Assembly (NCBI GenBank): GCA_012841425.1
Contig: DUUR01000025.1
Coordinates: forward strand, 1-13,083
DNA length: 13,083 bases
Direction: 5' to 3'
Source: Bacteroidales bacterium
Lineage (GTDB): Bacteria > Bacteroidota > Bacteroidia > Bacteroidales > Dysgonomonadaceae
Below the pieces are notes generated by a model. It searched no databases. It was not told the origin of the DNA and saw nothing but the letters and a program-made list of their open reading frames with translations. Shown in pieces: positions 9,025 through 13,083 of the stretch. Positions within the stretch are counted from its first letter, which is position 1, and each line of letters opens with the position of its first letter. The position numbers and the translations under genes are program-made.

Positions 9025-10038
9025 ATGAAAGCAGTAAATATATCGACTGTAGGTAAGATAGAGGTTGTTAATAAATCAATTCCTAAACTTGGCAGGGGTG
9101 AGGTATTATTAAAGATAAAATATGTAGGTTTTTGTGGATCCGATCTGAATACTTTTCTTGGCAAGAACCCAATGGTGAAACTTCCAGTAATCCCTGGTCA
9201 TGAAATTAGTGCTGTCATAGCGCAAGTAGGAGACGAAGTACCAGATAATATTAAGATTAATTCACTTTGTACTGTAAACCCTTATACTAATTGCCAGCAC
9301 TGCTCGTCGTGCAGAAATAGAAAACCGAACGCTTGCAGATTCAATGAAACTCTTGGTGTTCAGCGAGATGGAGCAATGAGTGAGTATATTGTGGCTCCAT
9401 GGCAAAAGTTGATTATAGATGATGAAGTTACAGAGAGGAACTTGGCATTAATAGAACCACTTAGCGTTGGTTTTCATGCAGTTGCAAGGGCTAGCGTAAC
9501 CGATACCGATGTAGTAATGGTTATTGGTTGTGGTATGATTGGCATGGGTGCTGTGATTCGTGCAGTACAGCGTGGTGCTAGTGTAATTGCAGTTGATGTA
9601 GATGATAAGAAGCTACAGTTGGCAAAGTCCTTGGGAGCGCTACACGGCATTAATTCTTCCTCAGAAAACCTACACTATAGGTTGAATGAGATAACCAACG
9701 GAATGGGTCCAGATGTTGTAATTGAGGCTGTAGGATCACCCTCAACGTATCGCATTGCAGTTGATGAGGTTGCCTATACAGGAAGGGTGATTTATATTGG
9801 TTATGCAAAGAGTGAAGTTTCATTTGAAACTAAATACTTTGTCTCTAAAGAATTAGATATAAGAGGTTCACGCAATGCATTACCAGAAGACTTTAGAGCT
9901 GTAATTGATTATGCGAAGCGAAACGGGATTCCGGATGAATTTGTAACCGCTATATACAAACCCGAAAAGGCCAAAGAAGCTCTTGAGTATTGGTCGAATA
10001 ACAGTGGAAATGTGTTCAGAATCTTTATTGAATTTTAA
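9025..10038 (+). CDS. Zinc-dependent medium-chain dehydrogenase, L-galactonate 5-dehydrogenase (LgoD)-like
   Basis: A 337-residue medium-chain alcohol dehydrogenase that probably oxidises a sugar acid with NAD. Catalytic zinc ligands are Cys37 (GFCGSD), His59-Glu60 (PGHE) and Glu144 (IEP). The four structural-zinc cysteines, 90, 93, 96 and 104, are all present. The Rossmann fold shows GCGMIG (168-173), and Asp191 at the end of the second strand favours NAD over NADP. Overall layout and the segment RGSRNALPEDF (280-290) recall E. coli LgoD (YjjN), where the corresponding stretch is MGSRNATPEDF; LgoD converts L-galactonate to D-tagaturonate. Threonine or sorbitol dehydrogenases share the fold but fit less well. 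The gene sits between an L-galactose dehydrogenase-like gene and a putative lactonase, with gaps of 36 and 12 bases, which supports the same pathway. The family is certain; the substrate is inferred. Confidence 0.85.
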   Translation: MKAVNISTVGKIEVVNKSIPKLGRGEVLLKIKYVGFCGSDLNTFLGKNPMVKLPVIPGHEISAVIAQVGDEVPDNIKINSLCTVNPYTNCQHCSSCRNRKPNACRFNETLGVQRDGAMSEYIVAPWQKLIIDDEVTERNLALIEPLSVGFHAVARASVTDTDVVMVIGCGMIGMGAVIRAVQRGASVIAVDVDDKKLQLAKSLGALHGINSSSENLHYRLNEITNGMGPDVVIEAVGSPSTYRIAVDEVAYTGRVIYIGYAKSEVSFETKYFVSKELDIRGSRNALPEDFRAVIDYAKRNGIPDEFVTAIYKPEKAKEALEYWSNNSGNVFRIFIEF

Positions 10039-10050
10039 ATTATACAGACT

Positions 10051-10974
10051 ATGGATTATTCAATTATTGACGCACATGCTCATCTGTGGTTAAAACAAGA
10101 TACACTTGTAGAAGGAAAGCAAATAAAGACAATAGAGAATGGCAAATCTCTATTTATGGGCGAAGTAAGACAAATGCTACCCCCCTTTATGATTGATGGT
10201 GTAAATAGTGCAGAGGTGCTTTTAGCAAACATGGATTATGCTCAGGTGGCCGCGGCAGTTATTACACAAGAGTATATTGATGGATTACAGAACAATTATC
10301 TATGGAAAGTGCAACAAAAGTTTTCAGATAGGTTTTTTTGTTGTGGAATGATAGATGTAAGAGAAGAGGGCTATGCTAAACATGCAGAGCAATTAATAAA
10401 TCAAGGCTTTAAGGCGTTGAAGTTACCTGCAAATAGATTTATATTGCCAAATTGGAGAGTGTATCTGACTAATGATAGTTTAATGCGTGTGTTTAAGTTT
10501 ATGGAACAGAATGACATTATACTTTCTATTGACCTTGCAGATGGTGATATGCAAGTGGGCGAAATGAAGGAGATTATAAATGAATTCCCTAATCTTAAGA
10601 TTGCAATTGGTCATTTTGGAATGGTTACCCGCAAAGGATGGCAGGAGCAGATTAAACTGGCTCAGAATAAAAATGTGATGATTGAATCTGGAGGCATTAC
10701 ATGGCTTTTCAATGACGAGTTTTACCCTTTCAAAGGTGCTATAAAAGCAATTAAGGAAGCTGCCTCTCTTGTGGGTATTGAAAAACTTATGTGGGGATCA
10801 GATTACCCTAGAACAATTACTGCAATCACTTACAAAATGTCGTACGATTTTATTGTTAAATCAGACCAACTAACTGAAGAAGATAAATATAAATTCTTAC
10901 GCTCAAATGCTCAAAACTTTTATAGATTTCACAACTTGAAAACAATGCCCTATATAAAGAACATGTCAGAATAA
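10051..10974 (+). CDS. Amidohydrolase_2-family protein, putative aldonolactonase
   Basis: A 307-residue TIM-barrel protein of the amidohydrolase_2 (PF04909) type, cytosolic with no signal peptide. The strand-1 metal motif is DAHAH (Asp7, His9, His11). Strand 6 has IGHFG with His188, and strand 8 has WGSDYPR with Asp251, the usual catalytic aspartate. FKALKLP (120-126) is also family-like. At strand 5, where many relatives carry a metal-binding His, the chain reads ILSIDLADGD with Asp161. Known activities of this superfamily branch include sugar lactonases (for example L-fuconolactonase in COG3618) and decarboxylases. Because it lies 12 bases after an aldonate dehydrogenase-like gene and in the operon of a lactone-forming dehydrogenase, hydrolysis of L-galactono- or L-fuconolactone is the most economical role. 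The fold is well supported; the lactonase role is an inference from context. Confidence 0.75.
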   Translation: MDYSIIDAHAHLWLKQDTLVEGKQIKTIENGKSLFMGEVRQMLPPFMIDGVNSAEVLLANMDYAQVAAAVITQEYIDGLQNNYLWKVQQKFSDRFFCCGMIDVREEGYAKHAEQLINQGFKALKLPANRFILPNWRVYLTNDSLMRVFKFMEQNDIILSIDLADGDMQVGEMKEIINEFPNLKIAIGHFGMVTRKGWQEQIKLAQNKNVMIESGGITWLFNDEFYPFKGAIKAIKEAASLVGIEKLMWGSDYPRTITAITYKMSYDFIVKSDQLTEEDKYKFLRSNAQNFYRFHNLKTMPYIKNMSE

Positions 10975-10997
10975 CTTATTTAATAAATATTAGTTAT
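10971..10997. terminator. Possible weak bidirectional terminator between convergent genes
   Basis: ATAACT (10971-10976) pairs with AGTTAT (10992-10997). Inside it, TATTT (10977-10981) pairs with AAATA (10985-10989), leaving a 3-base loop and a 2-base bulge. The hairpin spans both facing stop codons, which are separated by only 5 bases. It contains a single G-C pair and lacks long flanking T runs, so it may be inefficient or fortuitous. No better terminator is seen between the two operons. Confidence 0.25.
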
Positions 10998-12890
10998 TTC
11001 ATGTTGAGACAGAGACCTGTTGTAAATGCGGATATCGTGTATTACACCTTTAAATTTAGTGGTAAGTATTCTCGATAACGACAAACCCTTTACTTCTACA
11101 GATTGATCAATAAGTCCATCTATATATGTTCTCAATACATCATTCTCATAAGTGACAACCAGTTGCAAAGTAGTTAATTTAACAGGCTCATACCAATGAC
11201 CTCCAGTTCCTCTGTTTGCTGTTCTCCATGAGTCTGAATTAGCAAGTAAGTTGGAACTTACAAACTTATGGCTCCCAACCTCAATGTAGGGTCTCGGATG
11301 CTCCGCTTGTTCTATACTGTATATGAAAGCATCTGTGTCTAAAATCTTGTTGCATGAATCTCCATAATCAGGAGAAAGACTAACAGCCACTGTAAAACTT
11401 TTAGAGTTTGGTACATCTATAGTTTGCATTATATCCTGTGATGTAACACTATTCTCTTTATGAAATAGTAGACCTTTATCCAAATCGATTATACCAGTAG
11501 GAAGCATCATATTGGTTCGAATGGACGTCGGAAATCCATCAGGGCGAACGGAACTCACAATCCAATCGTAATAATTGCCGTGCATCCATGCAAGGTTTAG
11601 CTCATTATCCCTACCAGAGATAGAGAAAGGACGTATATTGTTCTTTGCTGAATTGAAGGTCAACTGTTCTGACGAGACCAATTCTCCATTATGACCAACA
11701 TTAAATTTCATAAGCTCATACACCGAGCCATTCTCTCCATCAATAGGAATCGAACCATAAATAACCATTGGATCAGATGCATCTATTGACATGCCACCAC
11801 TATAGCATTTTTCTAATCCAGGTGTTTGGTGAAAATGGCCCCCTGCATTTGATAAAAATGTTTCTTGCCATTCGTTACCATTCCACATTACATGATAATA
11901 ATCGTGCGACTCTTTATCCTCGCTAATCCTAACCATGGCAATAACTGGCATATCTTCATTCAATATTGAAATATCCCAAAGCCAGTTACGATATGGTGTA
12001 TGCTCTGCAACTGCATCGGGGTAGTCGTTCAAGTATTTAGATGTTGCATCTACAATATGCAAATCAGCGCTTCCAATTGTAGCAAGCTTAGTATCATTTA
12101 TATCGTTCAAAGAGCGACTATTTACATCGATATAATTAAAATACAACCAATTTACACTCTGATTGTCGGGATGAGTAGTAGTGTAAGCGAAATAGATTTT
12201 ATCTTTCCCGTTAGATTTGTACTTAGCATAAGGGCGCACTCCTCCTACCCCTTCTTGCGATTGTAAAATCTGATGAGGTCCCCAATTGAACTCAACCTCG
12301 TCATTTTCATCTGGCATCGTTAATCGTGCTATCGTTGGATGCCACGCTATTCCCCTCCAGCAAAGATATATATGGTGGGGATCATCAGACAATATAAATG
12401 GAGTTGGATAAGTGGTGTTATCCTTTGTTTCTAATCTAAACTCCTTACCCAGGGTAGTTATATCTCCCGGTTTACTAGAAATACGATAATAAAAACAAGA
12501 CTCATCGGTATGGCGTGAATAAAAGATCATAACTCTTTCATCGGGCAAAACCAAAAATGTGGGATTATTGTGATCATCGGGTTGAAACCACGAACGAATC
12601 AAGATTTCATTAGTCTTTTTGGTTAAATGATTTATTTGAGTTGCCTTAATAGCACCATGAGCGTCTATATATCCTATATAAGTATTATTAATGGTTCCAC
12701 TCTCGTTTTCATGATGAAGGGCACGTGGGTCGGCAAACCAACACCACGCACCCTTATCAGTTACTGTATTAACCTGAATTCCTAAAGACTGATAGTTATC
12801 ACCATCTGAAGATGCAATACTACTATCACTAGCATGTACATCTAGCAATATTAATAGAAACCCAATCCATAATATGACTAATTTATTCAT
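10980..12890 (-). CDS. Secreted BNR_4-type beta-propeller protein with C-terminal LamG-like domain (putative polysaccharide lyase or hydrolase)
   Basis: 636 residues. The N-terminus (MNKLVILWIGFLLILLDVHA) is a type I signal peptide, with probable cleavage after VHA at residue 20. No lipobox cysteine follows, so the protein should be periplasmic or secreted. Residues about 40-455 resemble the BNR_4 (PF15892) propeller: GAWCWFADPRAL (48-58), IGYIDAHGAIK (72-82), DDHNNPTFLVLPD (105-117), IAWHPTIARL (181-190) and VRPYAKYK (218-225). His107, His184 and Arg219 are candidate active-site residues by conservation only. Known members of this propeller group include ulvan lyases (PL24/PL25), the L-rhamnose-glucuronate lyases of PL42 and GH145 rhamnosidases; I cannot place this protein in any of them. 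Residues about 470-636 form a LamG/concanavalin-like sandwich ending GVIHDIRIYNRSLSQHEI, probably glycan-binding. It lies 61 bases downstream of a GH2 gene in the same direction, consistent with a polysaccharide-utilisation operon. Confidence 0.75.
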   Translation of the reverse strand: MNKLVILWIGFLLILLDVHASDSSIASSDGDNYQSLGIQVNTVTDKGAWCWFADPRALHHENESGTINNTYIGYIDAHGAIKATQINHLTKKTNEILIRSWFQPDDHNNPTFLVLPDERVMIFYSRHTDESCFYYRISSKPGDITTLGKEFRLETKDNTTYPTPFILSDDPHHIYLCWRGIAWHPTIARLTMPDENDEVEFNWGPHQILQSQEGVGGVRPYAKYKSNGKDKIYFAYTTTHPDNQSVNWLYFNYIDVNSRSLNDINDTKLATIGSADLHIVDATSKYLNDYPDAVAEHTPYRNWLWDISILNEDMPVIAMVRISEDKESHDYYHVMWNGNEWQETFLSNAGGHFHQTPGLEKCYSGGMSIDASDPMVIYGSIPIDGENGSVYELMKFNVGHNGELVSSEQLTFNSAKNNIRPFSISGRDNELNLAWMHGNYYDWIVSSVRPDGFPTSIRTNMMLPTGIIDLDKGLLFHKENSVTSQDIMQTIDVPNSKSFTVAVSLSPDYGDSCNKILDTDAFIYSIEQAEHPRPYIEVGSHKFVSSNLLANSDSWRTANRGTGGHWYEPVKLTTLQLVVTYENDVLRTYIDGLIDQSVEVKGLSLSRILTTKFKGVIHDIRIYNRSLSQHEITNIY

Positions 12891-12951
12891 TATACCTAGT
12901 TGTTTACAAAAGTGTAACTGGTGAAAGTGTCAATAAGTTCAGGTCTCATTA

Positions 12952-13083
12952 TTATTCCGCCATTAGCTTAACCTCAACAGGTTCTAGCCAAGGTGAAGTA
13001 AAATCAATCTTAATTTCACCCTCTTCTCCTGTAGCTTGCACATAGGCTAATATACGTCCGTGAAATACACGATGTTTATTATC
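12952..13083 (-). CDS. C-terminal end of a probable GH2 glycoside hydrolase (beta-galactosidase-like), cut by window edge
   Basis: Only the last 43 codons and the TAA stop (12954-12952) are inside the window. The fragment VFHGRILAYVQATGEEGEIK, then a short beta-rich run to the end (WLEPVEVKLMAE), resembles the C-terminal immunoglobulin-like domain that closes many Bacteroidota GH2 beta-galactosidases, with the typical pattern FHGR-x-L-A-x-V-x-A-x-G-x-x-G. The catalytic domain is outside the window, so substrate and activity cannot be read here. The propeller/LamG gene starts 61 bases after this stop on the same strand, so the two are probably co-transcribed. The GH2 assignment rests on this short match alone. 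Confidence 0.6.
   Translation of the reverse strand, partial: DNKHRVFHGRILAYVQATGEEGEIKIDFTSPWLEPVEVKLMAE

Noticed and set aside
9025..10038. Threonine 3-dehydrogenase or sorbitol dehydrogenase for the zinc enzyme
   Set aside because: They share the fold and zinc ligands, but the RGSRNALPEDF segment and the operon context fit a sugar-acid dehydrogenase better, and no threonine or polyol genes are nearby.
8056..10974. Standard L-fucose oxidation pathway (fuconate dehydratase route)
   Set aside because: It is not excluded as a substrate for the AKR, but no enolase-type dehydratase or keto-deoxy-fuconate aldolase/hydrolase is present. The zinc dehydrogenase resembles LgoD, so L-galactose was preferred.
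12000..12266. 88-codon plus-strand reading frame
   Set aside because: It is antisense to the propeller domain of the secreted protein, whose reading frame has clear family motifs across this stretch. It has no start context or recognisable product.
12904..12917. Inverted repeat TTACA-AAAG-TGTAA upstream of the propeller gene as a possible operator
   Set aside because: The arms are only five bases and AT-rich, and the symmetry does not extend outward. Such repeats are expected by chance at this composition.

Overview
The window reads as AT-rich chromosome of a Bacteroidota bacterium, most likely Bacteroidales. Three things point there: an 854-residue GT35 alpha-glucan phosphorylase of the type common in that phylum, paired with a GT3 (animal/fungal-type) glycogen synthase; promoter -7 boxes of the form TAnnTTTG just upstream of several genes; and A-rich translation start regions without a clear Shine-Dalgarno sequence. 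No mobile elements, tRNA or rRNA genes, or CRISPR repeats were seen.

Layout. Positions 1-3311 (minus strand) hold nearly all of mfd, the transcription-repair coupling factor; the window edge removes only the last few codons. A 70-bp divergent promoter region separates it from a plus-strand glycogen pair: a GT3 glycogen synthase (3382-5094) and a GT35 glucan phosphorylase (5182-7746). A strong hairpin terminator ends this pair at about 7800.

After a 309-bp gap with its own -7 box comes a tight plus-strand operon of three genes (8056-10974). These are an aldo/keto reductase that strongly resembles plant L-galactose dehydrogenase, a zinc-dependent medium-chain dehydrogenase that resembles E. 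coli L-galactonate 5-dehydrogenase (LgoD), and an amidohydrolase_2-family protein. Together they can be read as a complete route from L-galactose to L-galactonolactone, L-galactonate and D-tagaturonate, with the amidohydrolase as lactonase. This assignment is inferred from sequence resemblance recalled from memory; L-fucose is the main alternative substrate.

On the minus strand, convergent with that operon and only 5 bp from it, is a secreted BNR_4-type beta-propeller protein with a C-terminal LamG-like domain (10980-12890). It follows the C-terminal end of a probable GH2 glycosidase (12952-13083, cut by the window edge). These two look like the edge of a polysaccharide-degradation locus. Its proximity suggests, but does not prove, that the glycan it attacks releases the L-sugar that the facing operon oxidises. 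The most novel parts of the window are this sugar-oxidation cassette and the uncharacterised propeller-LamG protein.
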